A stretch of DNA of 64,000 bases from Planctomycetota bacterium (GTDB lineage Bacteria > Planctomycetota > UBA8108 > UBA1146), in the NCBI GenBank assembly GCA_014240375.1, contig JAAZXB010000008.1, positions 10,430 to 74,429 of the forward strand. Reading direction: 5' to 3'. The notes beneath the pieces are model-generated. The model had not been told where the DNA came from. It saw only the letters and a program-made list of their open reading frames with translations, and searched no databases. Made by a program: the position numbers and the translations under genes. Of the stretch, positions 1 through 9,764 are shown in pieces. Position 1 is the first letter of the stretch; each line of letters opens with the position of its first letter.

Positions 1-68
1 CAGTGTTGGACTCCAGTGTTGGACTCCAGTGTTGGACTCCAGTGTTGGACTCCAGTGTTGGACTCCAG
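1..68. repeat. 13-bp tandem repeat array
   Basis: The unit CAGTGTTGGACTC is repeated five times without error, plus three bases of a sixth copy. The array runs off the left edge, so its full length is unknown. It lies downstream of the terminator of the minus-strand gene at 326-796 and is not inside a recognisable gene. A 13-bp unit shifts frame with every copy, which argues against a coding repeat. Confidence 0.95.
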
Positions 69-261
69 AAGCGGGACTCGAACCGGTCGAGACTTCTCAA
101 TTTTTTCGGAGGGGAGTGTAGGGACTCAGGGCGGGTGGAGAAGCAGGCGGAGAAACACACTCCCACGATTCTCGAATCATCTTCATCCGCCAGAGCCAGA
201 GGGATGGGTCCAGATCTTCGACTGGCAGGAATATGAGGGGTGGTCCGGGACAGGTCAAGGT
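69..261. other. Non-coding stretch, nothing recognised
   Basis: No supported gene or RNA. Positions 73-84 on the minus strand resemble a tRNA T-loop, but the flanking bases do not form a T stem or acceptor stem, so no tRNA is called. Confidence 0.5.
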
Positions 262-306
262 GTGGAAAGAAAAGAACCGGGGCCGACGGTGAGTGCCGTC
301 GGCCCC
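262..306 (-). terminator. Rho-independent terminator of the 326-796 gene
   Basis: Perfect 11-bp stem (279-289 pairs with 296-306, GGGGCCGACGG with its complement) and a 6-nt loop. On the minus strand it is followed by a T-rich tract (262-278). It starts 20 bases beyond the stop of the minus-strand gene at 326-796, which supports that gene being a real transcription unit. Confidence 0.8.
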
Positions 307-325
307 GGGGGCAAAGGGAGGGACT

Positions 326-796
326 CTAGTGAAAAGGACCGACATCAGGAAGGCCACAACCGGGCTTCTGCAAGACCCAGGCTCCAGGAACATGAACCCG
401 GTGGGAGACCCTGCGGGCCCTTCCCGGGATCCGGATCCGTTGCTGGTATGACCTTCGAGAAGGGACTCCACAGCGAAAGACGGTGCGAAAGCGGGTCACC
501 GTACGAAATCGATCCGGACTACAGATCTTCCGGTATTCAATGTGCGAGGTCGCCGGTCTCCAGACCTGCGTCATTCCGTTCGAAAAGGTTCGGACACAGC
601 CTCCACCCCGTCTGGAGTAAACGATGCCCGGCAAGATGTTGTGCGAATGGTCATGAAGGGAACAAGCCCTGACCGAATGACGTGCGGTGGCCGAGACACA
701 TCGCAACTTGCGGGGCGAGACAGCCTCGACTTTTGTGGCTGCCAGGATCATCGGTGACACCAACAGGGCCATCACCAGTAGAGAGCGATTCGACAT
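326..796 (-). CDS. Small secreted basic protein with cysteines, unknown function
   Basis: A 156-residue protein with no family I recognise. Residues 1-25 form a clear signal peptide (MSNRSLLVMALLVSP, then a small-residue stretch ending near A-T-K-V-E-A). The rest is strongly basic, rich in Arg, with about seven scattered Cys, suggesting an exported, possibly disulfide-bonded protein. A short internal echo, RFRTV, occurs twice around residues 105-115. The ATG at 796 has an ideal SD (GAAAGGAG, 6 nt upstream), and a strong terminator follows the stop. RBS, signal peptide and terminator together make a real gene likely even without recognised homology. The mature part could still be frameshifted, since its composition is unusual. 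Confidence 0.6.
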   Translation of the reverse strand: MSNRSLLVMALLVSPMILAATKVEAVSPRKLRCVSATARHSVRACSLHDHSHNILPGIVYSRRGGGCVRTFSNGMTQVWRPATSHIEYRKICSPDRFRTVTRFRTVFRCGVPSRRSYQQRIRIPGRARRVSHRVHVPGAWVLQKPGCGLPDVGPFH

Positions 797-905
797 TTCC
801 GACTCCTTTCTCGAGTGTTTCCCGCAGCGAAATCGCCACGATCATTCACTCGAGAGGGATGACGGAGTCAGTGGGCGGTTATTCAATCAATTCAGGAGAC
901 GAGGG

Positions 906-2627
906 TTATTCAGGAGGGGCGGGTGGTCCCAGCATCAGGTGATCTCGCCCCAGCTCGACAAATCGACCCCCGGCTCGCCACTCTCTCCTGGGAGCGGTCA
1001 TTCGCTGAGCATCTGCCCGGCGAATCCAGTCCCGACCTCGCACCGGATCTCCCAGGCGATCCCACAAGGCCCCGATGCGCAACGCTAATCCCGCAGATGA
1101 TGAGAAGCGGGTAGTGGCTTCCTCCAGCAGCTGGAGAGCCTCTTCATCCATACCCCTGGCATGATAGATCTCTGCGGCGAGCCAATCGATCCAACCATCG
1201 AAGGGTCGAATGCGACGTGATGTCGCCAGCGCATAGGAAGCCCCGTGGATGTCTCCACTGCGCAATCGCGCAAGGGCCAGATGAAACCAGGCATCCGGAT
1301 CCCCGGGATCCTGCTCAGCGATCTCTGAGAAAGTTCTCGCAGCGGATGAATAGCGCAGCAGATACATCTGAGCAGCACCTCGACTCCAGCGATCAAATCG
1401 ATCGAGAGGTTCCAATTCGATGCTCCGTTGAAGCTCCACAAGGCCCCCCAGGTCCCCCATTTCGAGGGCGGCGATCCCCAGTGCTGTCCATGGACCCGGA
1501 CGAGACGGATCGCTCTGGAAGGCAAATTTTGCGGCAAGCCGCGCCGCTCGCGGCTTTCCTGCACGGATGGCGACCCACGCCAACTGGCGCTGAACATCCG
1601 GATCGCTGCGCAAGGAAGACGCCTCTTCTCCGTACAGATCGAGCAGCGTTTGCCCCAACGAATGAACCGGAACATCCTCCGCATGACTCGGAAGCGGTCG
1701 TGACAGCATCGCCGAAGAGAGGCTGCGAATCAGATCCGCGGTGGCTGGACCTTCTACGCTCGACCGTCCCAGCCAGGCAGCCAGAATCAACAGAGCAATC
1801 ACCCCGAAGTATCGACCCCATCGTCTACTGGGCCGAGCCTCCTCGACAGAACTGTTGCGGCGAGAACGGGGTCGCGCTCCATCTCGAACCGCCTCGAGCA
1901 TGCTGGCAAAACCACGGAGGGTGGCGGGACGAACCTGTGGGTCGAGAGAATGTGCGTCTCTCAGTAATCCACTCAAACCCGGAGGATCGCTGACCCGGTC
2001 GGAAATGAAGTAACCCGGGTCTCTCGATAGAAGTCGATCGGCGACTTCTGCGGCGGTCCTGCCAGACCACGGTGGAGAGCCATGGGCACACTCGTGGACC
2101 AAGACCGCCAGTGCATAGACGATCTGGTTCTCCTCGAAGGGGATGGGGTCTCTTGAGAGAAGGATCTCAGGGGCAATTCTACAGGCCATCTCATCGATAC
2201 TGGCATCCAGATCGACTACGATTCGATCATTCCTCACACGAAGTCGTCCATCGCTACCCAGAACCAGTGCCGATGGTGGAATCACGTATAGCACCACCCC
2301 CTGTTCCCTGAGAAAAACCAGCAACCGGGCAAGGTGGGCAAACTGCTCCACCAGAGATCTCAATCCACCCGGAAGAATCGTCGCCCAGTGATCGCCCGCT
2401 GGAGCGCGTGCTCGATCGATAAGTCCCTCGAGTGAGGTGGTCGAGATGTCAAAAACCTTGCCTTGCTGATCGGAGTGAATCAGTAATCGACCGAGATAAT
2501 GTGGATCACCACTGGCCTGCTGGGCCAGCAGGTCCATTTGATCGAGACGATCATCGCCCTCGACCCCTCCCAGGAACTCCGAGTACCGTTCCTGTGGCTG
2601 GAAATTTTGGTAGAGCCGTTCGCTCAT
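906..2627 (-). CDS. Degenerate protein kinase-like, transmembrane, TPR protein
   Basis: About 573 residues. Roughly residues 40-250 keep the outline of a kinase C-lobe (an APE motif near 152-154 and a kinase helix-F-like segment followed by HGSPPW), but I find no glycine loop, no VAIK lysine, no HRD and no DFG, so it is probably a pseudokinase. A transmembrane helix follows at about 273-288 after a basic stretch, then a long TPR-type helical repeat region (about 330-570) on the far side of the membrane. It probably acts as a scaffold or sensor rather than an enzyme. The ATG at 2627 is chosen for the GGGGGAA purine tract upstream; an in-frame GTG at 2645 is the alternative. It lies 132 bp downstream of ftsH on the same strand. 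Confidence 0.8.
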   Translation of the reverse strand: MSERLYQNFQPQERYSEFLGGVEGDDRLDQMDLLAQQASGDPHYLGRLLIHSDQQGKVFDISTTSLEGLIDRARAPAGDHWATILPGGLRSLVEQFAHLARLLVFLREQGVVLYVIPPSALVLGSDGRLRVRNDRIVVDLDASIDEMACRIAPEILLSRDPIPFEENQIVYALAVLVHECAHGSPPWSGRTAAEVADRLLSRDPGYFISDRVSDPPGLSGLLRDAHSLDPQVRPATLRGFASMLEAVRDGARPRSRRNSSVEEARPSRRWGRYFGVIALLILAAWLGRSSVEGPATADLIRSLSSAMLSRPLPSHAEDVPVHSLGQTLLDLYGEEASSLRSDPDVQRQLAWVAIRAGKPRAARLAAKFAFQSDPSRPGPWTALGIAALEMGDLGGLVELQRSIELEPLDRFDRWSRGAAQMYLLRYSSAARTFSEIAEQDPGDPDAWFHLALARLRSGDIHGASYALATSRRIRPFDGWIDWLAAEIYHARGMDEEALQLLEEATTRFSSSAGLALRIGALWDRLGDPVRGRDWIRRADAQRMTAPRREWRAGGRFVELGRDHLMLGPPAPPE

Positions 2628-2759
2628 TTGGCCGTTCCCCCACACCGATGCTGCCCCTGCTCGATGGCAGGTGCAACCAACAGGGATGGCGATCGACGAT
2701 GGGGCGAGTTTCTCGATCGAGCAGGCTCAATGAAAGCCCAGAGGAGGCTCAGAGAAGGC

Positions 2760-4862
2760 TCAGGATCCCTCCAGGCCCAACATTCCAGGATCGACGTCCT
2801 TGGGCATTTTCGGATCCTCTGCCGCATCCGCCTTTTTTTCTGTCGATGTTCTGGTGGCTGGAGGCTCTTCCGAATCCTGAATCATCTCGGCCAGTTCAGG
2901 TGGTACCGGGATCCCCATCAGATCGTAGATCTCTCGATCATTGAGAACTTCCTTCTCCAGTAACTCTCTCGTCAATAACTCGAGTTTCTCTCGTGACTCT
3001 CCGAGGATCCTCATCGCCCGCTGATAACCGTCGTCGAGCATCGATCGAATCTCTTCGTCGATGAGCATCGCAGTGTGCTCGCTGATACTACTCGAGTCCC
3101 CCAGCTCACGACCGAGGAAGACATGCTCCTCGCTCCGCTTGAAGGAAACGGGACCTATCTTCTCACTCATTCCCCACTGACAGATCATTCGTTCTGCCAG
3201 GTTGGTGGCCTGCTCCAGATCATTCTGTGCGCCGGTGGTGAACTCCTGGAAAACAAGATCCTCTGCTGCACGACCTCCCAGCAAGATGGCGATTCTGTTG
3301 AGCAGATAGGTGCGAGAGTAATTGTGAATCTCTTCTCTGGGCAATTGCTGGGTGACCCCGAGTGCTCTACCGCGAGGAACGATGGTCACCGAGTGAACCG
3401 GATCGGTCTCCGGTTGCAACAGTGCCACCAAAGCATGTCCCGCTTCGTGATAGGCAGTCAGTTCCTTCTCACGTTCACTCATCGCCTCATCACGTAGGGT
3501 TCCGAGCTGGATCTTGTCCTTGGCCCGATCGAAGTCTCCCTGAGTGATCGTATTGTGACCCCGACGTGCGGCCATCAATGCCGCTTCATTGGCTAGATTT
3601 TCAAGATCTGCTCCGGAGAATCCAATCGTTGCTCGTGCCAGCAGCTCCAGGTCGACGTTTTTGTCGAGCGGCATGTTTTTGCTGTGCACCTTGAGGATCG
3701 CACAGCGGCCATCTCTCTGCGGCCGTTCGACCACTACCTGCCGATCGAATCGTCCCGGTCGGACCAGAGCAGCATCGAGGACATCCGGTCGATTGGTCGC
3801 CGCGAGTACGATTACGGCCTGATTCGACTCGAAACCGTCCATCTCCGACAGGATCTGATTGAGGGTTTGCTCCCTCTCGTCATGGCCCCCGCCGAGACCT
3901 GCTCCTCTCGACCTTCCGACCGCATCGATCTCATCGATGAAGATGATGCAGGGTGCACTCCGCTTGGCCTCTTCGAACAGTTCTCGAACCCTGGAAGCTC
4001 CGACACCGACAAACAACTCGATGAATTCTGAGCCGGAAATGGAGAAGAAGGGCACCTCTGCTTCACCGGCCACTGCTCGCGCCAGAAGCGTCTTCCCTGT
4101 GCCCGGAGGTCCGACCAGCAGAACACCCTTTGGGATCTTTGCGCCCAGTTTGGTGAACCGCTCTGGTTCCCGGAGGAACTCGACGATCTCTGACAGTTCT
4201 TTTTTGACATTCTTCAAACCAGCGACGTCTTCGAAGGAAACGGAATGCTCATCTTTCTCGAATCGCTTCGCCTGATTGCTGGAAAACTTCCCGAAAATTC
4301 CGGGGCTACCCATCTGGCGGCGAACACGGTTACTCATCCACCAGAAGAATCCGACCAAGATGATGATGGGAAGTAACCCTCCAACGATCACTTGCCACGC
4401 AGGAGCAGAGGTTGGCTGAAAGATCACCTCTCCCTGGGCTGCGGTAGTGACCAGAAAGATATTCTCCTTGAGGGCCGGGGGGATGTTGGATCGCAAACTC
4501 GTCGTCTCGACCAGGCTTTTCCCGGTGAACTCTATCACTTCAACTTCGATGGGTGTCTTCAGCGTGGCGACAAATACATCCAGTTCGACCTCTTCGAGTT
4601 TCTGGATGTTGCTCCGGCTCGCCTGGGTGAGCAGCACCGACGCGGGGACCTCTCGTGAATTTCCGATCGCTCCTGGACCGACCATCTGGACCATCACTAC
4701 CACGATCATCAACATGATGAGGAACCAGACCCAGGGTCGCTGACTCCAGGCGCTCTTCTCCGATGGGTCGATTTCCCCGTCTTCGGGGGACGGATCATTG
4801 TGATTCTGAGATCTCAAGAAAACTCCTCGACTCTGGTTTCCGACGTTCTGGATTCTACGCAT
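2760..4862 (-). CDS. ftsH: ATP-dependent zinc metalloprotease FtsH
   Basis: Membrane-bound AAA+ protease that degrades misfolded membrane proteins and short-lived regulators. The 700 residues show a cytoplasmic N-terminal extension of about 40 residues, TM1 (43-62), a periplasmic domain, TM2 (about 156-177), Walker A GPPGTGKT (251-258), Walker [10 protein letters not shown] (306-314), the second region of homology with [18 protein letters not shown] (358-374), and the zinc site HEAGH (472-476) with a downstream NDLEQAT acid ligand. The C-terminal tail after about 660 is Lys/Asp/Glu rich and probably disordered. The ATG at 4862 follows a GGTGGGGA SD. It sits 57 bp downstream of the E1 gene on the same strand and may be co-transcribed with it. 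Confidence 0.97.
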   Translation of the reverse strand: MRRIQNVGNQSRGVFLRSQNHNDPSPEDGEIDPSEKSAWSQRPWVWFLIMLMIVVVMVQMVGPGAIGNSREVPASVLLTQASRSNIQKLEEVELDVFVATLKTPIEVEVIEFTGKSLVETTSLRSNIPPALKENIFLVTTAAQGEVIFQPTSAPAWQVIVGGLLPIIILVGFFWWMSNRVRRQMGSPGIFGKFSSNQAKRFEKDEHSVSFEDVAGLKNVKKELSEIVEFLREPERFTKLGAKIPKGVLLVGPPGTGKTLLARAVAGEAEVPFFSISGSEFIELFVGVGASRVRELFEEAKRSAPCIIFIDEIDAVGRSRGAGLGGGHDEREQTLNQILSEMDGFESNQAVIVLAATNRPDVLDAALVRPGRFDRQVVVERPQRDGRCAILKVHSKNMPLDKNVDLELLARATIGFSGADLENLANEAALMAARRGHNTITQGDFDRAKDKIQLGTLRDEAMSEREKELTAYHEAGHALVALLQPETDPVHSVTIVPRGRALGVTQQLPREEIHNYSRTYLLNRIAILLGGRAAEDLVFQEFTTGAQNDLEQATNLAERMICQWGMSEKIGPVSFKRSEEHVFLGRELGDSSSISEHTAMLIDEEIRSMLDDGYQRAMRILGESREKLELLTRELLEKEVLNDREIYDLMGIPVPPELAEMIQDSEEPPATRTSTEKKADAAEDPKMPKDVDPGMLGLEGS

Positions 4863-4919
4863 CGATTCCCCACCGACTACAACGGAAACCTGCTGCGCAG
4901 GGTTCCTTCAGACTCCCCA

Positions 4920-7082
4920 TCAATACAATGCCAGATTTCTCGCTGCGTGGGCCACCTTCTCTGGCTGAGGGAGGATTTTTTCCTCCAATTGCGGTGCATA
5001 GGCGACAAAACAGTCCATCGCGGCCACTCTTCGGACGGGAGCGTCGAGGTGGTCAAACAACTCGTCCTGAATCCTGGCGGCGATTTCGGCGCCATATCCC
5101 CAGGAAAGCGTCTCCTCATGGGCGATGAGCACCCGATTGGTCCGCATCACCGACTCCCGAATCGCTTCCCAGTCGTAGGGAGCGAGGCTTCTCAGATCGA
5201 GGATCTCCGCCTCGATTCCCTCCTGGGCCAGCGTCTTCGCTGCCGTCGAGCATCGATGGACCAGTGCTCCATAGGTGAGGATCGTCAGATCTTTCCCTTC
5301 CCTCACCCGGGCCGCTTTTCCGAACGGGATCATGTAATCGGGCCCAGGATCGACACTCTTGTTGTGAGTCTGGCGGTAAAGGTGTTTGTGCTCGAGGAAG
5401 ATCACCGGATCGTCGCAACGGATCGCTGTTCGCAGCAAGCCATTGGCATCTTGAGCATTACTGGGCATCACGACGCGTAATCCAGGAATATGAGTAAACA
5501 TCGTCTCGGCCGATTGGCTGTGGTAGATCGCACCTCCTCGAAGATAGCCGCCGCTGGCGACCCGGATGACGACCGGGCACCGATCAATGCCGGCGGATCG
5601 CCAGCGCAACAGGGCAAGCTCCGAGCGGATCTGATGGAATGCCGGCCAGATATAATCGAGGAACTGGATCTCGACCACCGGCTTCAATCCACGCACCGCC
5701 ATGCCGATGGCACGTCCCACGATATTGGCTTCTGCCAGTGGCGAGTTGTAGACGCGATCATCACCGAACTCTCTTTGCAGCCCGGCGGTTGCCTTGAACA
5801 CACCACCTTTGCCCTTCACATCGGTAAGCACCTCGGAGCGACTGGCATCGGCAACGTCTTCACCGAAGACATGAATTCTCGGGTCTCTGCGCATCTCATC
5901 GCGTATCGCCGAATTGATCAGATCGACCATCGTTGTCGGCTGCGCCTGAGCCAGAGGTGCCGGCTCGGTATCGAAGTCGGCTCCGGTTGGATCCACATCC
6001 TCCGAATATACATGTTCCAGAATGGTGTCGGGGTGTGCCTGGGGTGAACTCACAGCAATATCAGAAGCGATTCGGACCTCTTGCTTCACCTGGTTCCGGA
6101 TCTCCTCGAGTTGCTCTTCCGTGGCAATTCCTCGCTCCTTCAGGAACAACGGAAAAGAGGTCAATGGATCCTTCAGAGCGTCCGCCTCGAGCTCTTCCGC
6201 GGAACGGTAGGCGCTCTCGTCATCGGAGAGACTGTGGCTATACGGTCGCACGACATGAGCGTGGACCAACGCCGGGCCATTACCATTGCGTATGTCGGAA
6301 ACAACATCTTTGAGCAGGGTGTGGCAAGCCACCGGATCACAACCATCGACCTCGTGGACATCGAGCCCAGGGAATCCCAGCACCAGTTTGGAGATGGACC
6401 CTCCCGGTGTATTGACTTCCACCGGAACACTGATGGCGTATCCATTATCCTCGACCACGAACAAGACCGGCAAATCGAGAGTACACGCCGTGCTCAGCGA
6501 TTCCCAGAATTCACCCTCGCTGGTGGTGCCATCCCCCACCGAAACAAAGGCGACCTCTCCGTCGCTCCAGTTTCGAATTCGATCGCGGAGTTCCTCCTTG
6601 CGATGACCTTTCATCCAGGCTTCGGCACAACCGACCGCATGGAGACACTGGCTTCCTGTGCAGGAGGATTGATTGACCACTTGCAGTCGCTCGCTGCCCC
6701 AGTGGGAAGGCATCTGACGTCCGGCACCGGCGGGCTCGTCGCGTGCCGCTGTGGCCATCTTCATCATCTCCACTGGCGTCAGCCCCAGCTGCAGCATCAA
6801 GGCTCGATCACGGTAGTAGGGGAAAAACCAATCCTTGCCCGCTTCCAGTACCATGCCAAGGGCGGTGTTGATCGCCTCATGACCACAGCTATTGATCTGA
6901 AAGAAGATCTGCCCTTTTCCCTTGAGCCGGATCTCTTCATCATCGATCTCTCGGCTGAGGAACATGTTCCGATACATCGCCAGCAACTGCCGAACCTCGA
7001 GGCCCTCGATCTTGGACTGCTCATCACGGTTCTTCCGCGGACGGCCTCGAGGGTTGGCGGACTGGGGGCTCTGAGTGGACAT
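4920..7082 (-). CDS. Fused 2-oxoacid dehydrogenase E1 alpha-beta
   Basis: Thiamine-diphosphate-dependent E1 that decarboxylates a 2-oxoacid (pyruvate or branched-chain) and transfers the acyl group to lipoyl-E2. The alpha domain (about 30-340) carries the ThDP motif GDG (183-185) with the matching EDN near 213; the beta domain (about 388-720) begins [18 protein letters not shown] and ends with a transketolase C-domain. Separate alpha and beta subunits are about 330-400 and 325 residues, so 720 fits a complete fusion. The first 20 residues contain RGRPRK, an AT-hook-like basic patch absent from typical E1 proteins. It starts at an ATG with an AGGA SD and is divergent from lpd. The motifs visible to me do not settle the substrate. 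Confidence 0.93.
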   Translation of the reverse strand: MSTQSPQSANPRGRPRKNRDEQSKIEGLEVRQLLAMYRNMFLSREIDDEEIRLKGKGQIFFQINSCGHEAINTALGMVLEAGKDWFFPYYRDRALMLQLGLTPVEMMKMATAARDEPAGAGRQMPSHWGSERLQVVNQSSCTGSQCLHAVGCAEAWMKGHRKEELRDRIRNWSDGEVAFVSVGDGTTSEGEFWESLSTACTLDLPVLFVVEDNGYAISVPVEVNTPGGSISKLVLGFPGLDVHEVDGCDPVACHTLLKDVVSDIRNGNGPALVHAHVVRPYSHSLSDDESAYRSAEELEADALKDPLTSFPLFLKERGIATEEQLEEIRNQVKQEVRIASDIAVSSPQAHPDTILEHVYSEDVDPTGADFDTEPAPLAQAQPTTMVDLINSAIRDEMRRDPRIHVFGEDVADASRSEVLTDVKGKGGVFKATAGLQREFGDDRVYNSPLAEANIVGRAIGMAVRGLKPVVEIQFLDYIWPAFHQIRSELALLRWRSAGIDRCPVVIRVASGGYLRGGAIYHSQSAETMFTHIPGLRVVMPSNAQDANGLLRTAIRCDDPVIFLEHKHLYRQTHNKSVDPGPDYMIPFGKAARVREGKDLTILTYGALVHRCSTAAKTLAQEGIEAEILDLRSLAPYDWEAIRESVMRTNRVLIAHEETLSWGYGAEIAARIQDELFDHLDAPVRRVAAMDCFVAYAPQLEEKILPQPEKVAHAARNLALY

Positions 7083-7359
7083 GTTGATCCTGACCTGGTG
7101 GAACCCATCGGCGAGGACGAGTTCTGGGAGCTTCGAGAACCAGTAAAGGTGCCTATTGCACTCATTCTAGAGGGCAGCGGCACTTCATTCAACGAGACCG
7201 CAGGTTTCCCGCTTCGCTGGATGGCCGAGGGGTTCTCCGGGTATCGTCTATCTCTGTACCCTCGAATTCAAAGGCGCTGAGTGAAGCCTATTGGAGGACT
7301 CACCGTCTCCTCTGAATGGATGACGGCCGAACAAGATACTCGAGAAGGGAAATCGAAAG
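7083..7359. promoter_or_regulatory. Divergent intergenic region, E1 fusion and lpd
   Basis: This 277-bp gap separates two divergent transcription units of the same enzyme system and must hold both promoters. I cannot identify convincing -35/-10 boxes by eye. A plus-strand frame through 7083-7280 stays open and reads protein-like, but it has no SD and runs out of the antisense of the E1 gene, so it is not called. Confidence 0.4.
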
Positions 7360-8775
7360 ATGGTCGAAAAGATCGGCAGTTTCGATGTAGCGATCATCGG
7401 GGGCGGCCCCGGTGGATATGTGGCCGCCATCCGGGCTGGCCAGCTCGGCCTCAACACGGTGCTGATCGAGAAGGATCCACTTCCAGGTGGCACCTGCTTG
7501 CACCGTGGCTGCATTCCGACCAAGGCACTCCTTCAGAGTGCGCATGTCCTCGACACCGCCAGGGAGAGCTCCTACTTCGGAATCAAGATTCCACAAGCAG
7601 AGGTCGATGTCCCGGCAGTTCTGTCATTCCAGAAAAGGGTAGTGACCAAGAACGCCAAGGGCGTGCAGTTCCTGCTGAAGAAGAATGGGATCACCACTGT
7701 CCACGGCATCGGTCGCCTCGATGGGCTCAATACCATCCGTGTCGTGACCGACGAATCGACCGAGAAGTTGATCGAGGCCAAGCACATCATCATCGCGACC
7801 GGATCGGTCCCTACAAAACCTGGCTTCCTCGATTTTTCCAGCCCCTACATCATCACCAGTGACGAGGCGTTGAGACTGGACCATGTCCCGTCCAAGGTGG
7901 TAGTTCTCGGAGCGGGTGCCGTCGGCTCTGAATTTGCATCGATCCTGCGATCCTTCGGCAGCGAGGTGATCCTGGTCGAGATGCTGGATCGTCTGTTACC
8001 TGTCGAGGATCAGGAGTGCTCTGAAGAGTTGATGCGTGCCTTCAAGAAACGTGGCATCGAGAGTCGTGTATCGACTCGACTGGAGAAGGCGACACCCACC
8101 GATTCAGGGGTCCAGATCCTCCTCAAATCAGAGGACGGCAAGGAAGAGACGATCGATGCCGATCTGTTACTGTGTGCTGTCGGCAGGAAACCGGTCACCG
8201 ATTCGCTGAAACTGGATCAGGTGGGAATCAAGACCGACCGCGGTTTCATCCCGGTGCAACCGAACCAGAGCACCAGCCGCCCGCACATCTACGCCATCGG
8301 AGATATCGTCCTCGGTACTGCCCAGTTGGCACATGTCGCCAGTGCAGAGGGAGTCATCGCCGTCGAAAGTATCCACGGCATGCACACCCAGCCCATCCGG
8401 AATGACCGCGTTCCCAATGCTACATACTGTCACCCCGAGGTGGCCAGTGTCGGCCTGACCGAGCAAGCCGCCAAGGAAGCGGGACACGACACCAAGGTGT
8501 CGAAGTTTCCACTCGCGGCGCTGGGTAAAGCGGGAATCATCGGCAAGGGAATACCCGGATTCTTCAAGATCGTCGCAGATGCAAAATACGGTGAGATCCT
8601 CGGAGTCCACATCATCGGCCCCCACGCCACCGACCTGATCAGTGAAGGCTGCGCAATCCTCGGTCTCGAAGGTACCGCTGAAGATCTGGCTCACGTGATT
8701 CACCCCCATCCAACCCTCGGTGAGGGAATGATGGAGGCGGCACACGGGCTGGTCGGCGGCGCCATCCACATGTAG
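7360..8775 (+). CDS. lpdA: Dihydrolipoyl dehydrogenase (E3)
   Basis: FAD/NAD disulfide oxidoreductase that reoxidises dihydrolipoamide on E2. The 471 residues begin with the FAD motif GGGPGGY (14-20), then the redox disulfide in GGTCLHRGCIPTK (Cys46, Cys51), the NAD-binding motif GAGAVGSEF, and the C-terminal catalytic HPHPTLGE (448-455). Length matches the family. The ATG lies about 10 nt after AAGGGAAA. It is the first gene of a plus-strand run lpd, E1 beta, E2, lipB, lipA, so it probably serves the complex encoded here. Confidence 0.97.
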   Translation: MVEKIGSFDVAIIGGGPGGYVAAIRAGQLGLNTVLIEKDPLPGGTCLHRGCIPTKALLQSAHVLDTARESSYFGIKIPQAEVDVPAVLSFQKRVVTKNAKGVQFLLKKNGITTVHGIGRLDGLNTIRVVTDESTEKLIEAKHIIIATGSVPTKPGFLDFSSPYIITSDEALRLDHVPSKVVVLGAGAVGSEFASILRSFGSEVILVEMLDRLLPVEDQECSEELMRAFKKRGIESRVSTRLEKATPTDSGVQILLKSEDGKEETIDADLLLCAVGRKPVTDSLKLDQVGIKTDRGFIPVQPNQSTSRPHIYAIGDIVLGTAQLAHVASAEGVIAVESIHGMHTQPIRNDRVPNATYCHPEVASVGLTEQAAKEAGHDTKVSKFPLAALGKAGIIGKGIPGFFKIVADAKYGEILGVHIIGPHATDLISEGCAILGLEGTAEDLAHVIHPHPTLGEGMMEAAHGLVGGAIHM

Positions 8776-8786
8776 GAAGGGCACCC

Positions 8787-9764
8787 TTGTCGGAGCAAGT
8801 CACCTACCTCGAAGCAGTGAAACGTGCGCTGGCGCACTCCCTTGAGGATGACCCTCGAGTCGTGTTGCTCGGGGAAGACATCGCCACCTACGGTGGCGCC
8901 TTCAAGTTAACCCAGGGTTTCCTGGAACGATTCGGTCCGGACCGGGTGATCGATACGCCGATCGTCGAGACTGGCCTGGTGGGAGCGGCCATCGGAGCCG
9001 GCATGGCGGGATTACGCCCGGTCGTGGAGATGCAGTTCATCGATTTCATCTCCTGTGCCTACAACCAGTTGACCAATTTTGCTGCCACTTGCCACTTCCG
9101 CTGGGGACAACAGGTACCGATCGTGGTTCGAGGACCATCGGGAGGAGGCGTCCATGCGGGGCCCTTCCATAGCCAGATGGTGGAGTCCACATTTCTCAAC
9201 ACTCCGGGGTTGAAAGTGGTCGTTCCAGCCACCGTCTCCGATGCCTACTCGATGTTACTGGGAGCCATCGAAGATCCCGATCCAGTGATCTTCCTCGAGC
9301 AGAAATCACTCTATCGCACTCTCAAGGGAGAACTCGATGAAGGGATCGCCCCGGTTCGCCCGGGGGTCGCCGCCCTGCGACGAGAAGGGGATTCACTCTC
9401 CATCATCAGTTGGGGAGCGATGCTGCATCGTTGCCTCGCTGCGGCGGAATCCGCAGCCAGTGAAGGGATCGAATGCGAGGTGCTCGACCTTCGCTCGCTG
9501 TGCCCTCTCGATCTCGATGCGATCTATCAGACCGTCGGTCATACCGGCAAGGTACTCATCGTTCACGAGGACAACCTGACCGGTGGTGCCGGTGCGGAGA
9601 TCTCCGCGCGAATCTCGGAGCATTGCTTCGAGGACCTCGATGCACCGGTGCGGAGACTTGCCGCCCTCGATGTCCCCATCCCCTATGCCGCCTCACTGGA
9701 GAATGCATCGCTCCCGGGAGAGAGCGACATCCTCGATTCGATTCGTTCCCTCACCAGCTGGTAA
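8787..9764 (+). CDS. 2-oxoacid dehydrogenase E1 beta subunit without an alpha partner
   Basis: A 325-residue protein with the normal length and full domain set of an E1 beta subunit: N-terminal ThDP pyrimidine-binding part with LLGEDIATYGG, the segment VIDTPIVETGLVGAAIGAG, and the C-terminal transketolase domain. It starts at TTG (8787), 6 nt after AGGAAGGG and 11 bp after the lpd stop, so it is translationally linked to lpd. No separate E1 alpha gene is present here, while the divergent E1 gene already contains its own beta domain. It may pair with an alpha subunit encoded elsewhere or with the fused protein. Confidence 0.93.
   Translation: MSEQVTYLEAVKRALAHSLEDDPRVVLLGEDIATYGGAFKLTQGFLERFGPDRVIDTPIVETGLVGAAIGAGMAGLRPVVEMQFIDFISCAYNQLTNFAATCHFRWGQQVPIVVRGPSGGGVHAGPFHSQMVESTFLNTPGLKVVVPATVSDAYSMLLGAIEDPDPVIFLEQKSLYRTLKGELDEGIAPVRPGVAALRREGDSLSIISWGAMLHRCLAAAESAASEGIECEVLDLRSLCPLDLDAIYQTVGHTGKVLIVHEDNLTGGAGAEISARISEHCFEDLDAPVRRLAALDVPIPYAASLENASLPGESDILDSIRSLTSW

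Noticed and set aside
60-110. tRNA-like T-loop on the minus strand (GGTTCGAGTCCC)
   Set aside because: The five bases on each side do not pair as a T stem, no acceptor or anticodon arm can be built, and the region merges with the 13-bp repeats.
16-672. 218-codon plus-strand ORF starting in the tandem repeats
   Set aside because: It begins in a repeat that changes frame per copy, runs antisense to the secreted-protein gene and its terminator, and has low-complexity composition.
7083-7280. Open plus-strand frame with protein-like sequence before lpd
   Set aside because: No SD, no clear start, and it runs out of the antisense frame of the E1 gene.
6081-7280. Long plus-strand frame opposite the E1 fusion
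   Set aside because: Antisense to a strongly supported enzyme gene; no family features.
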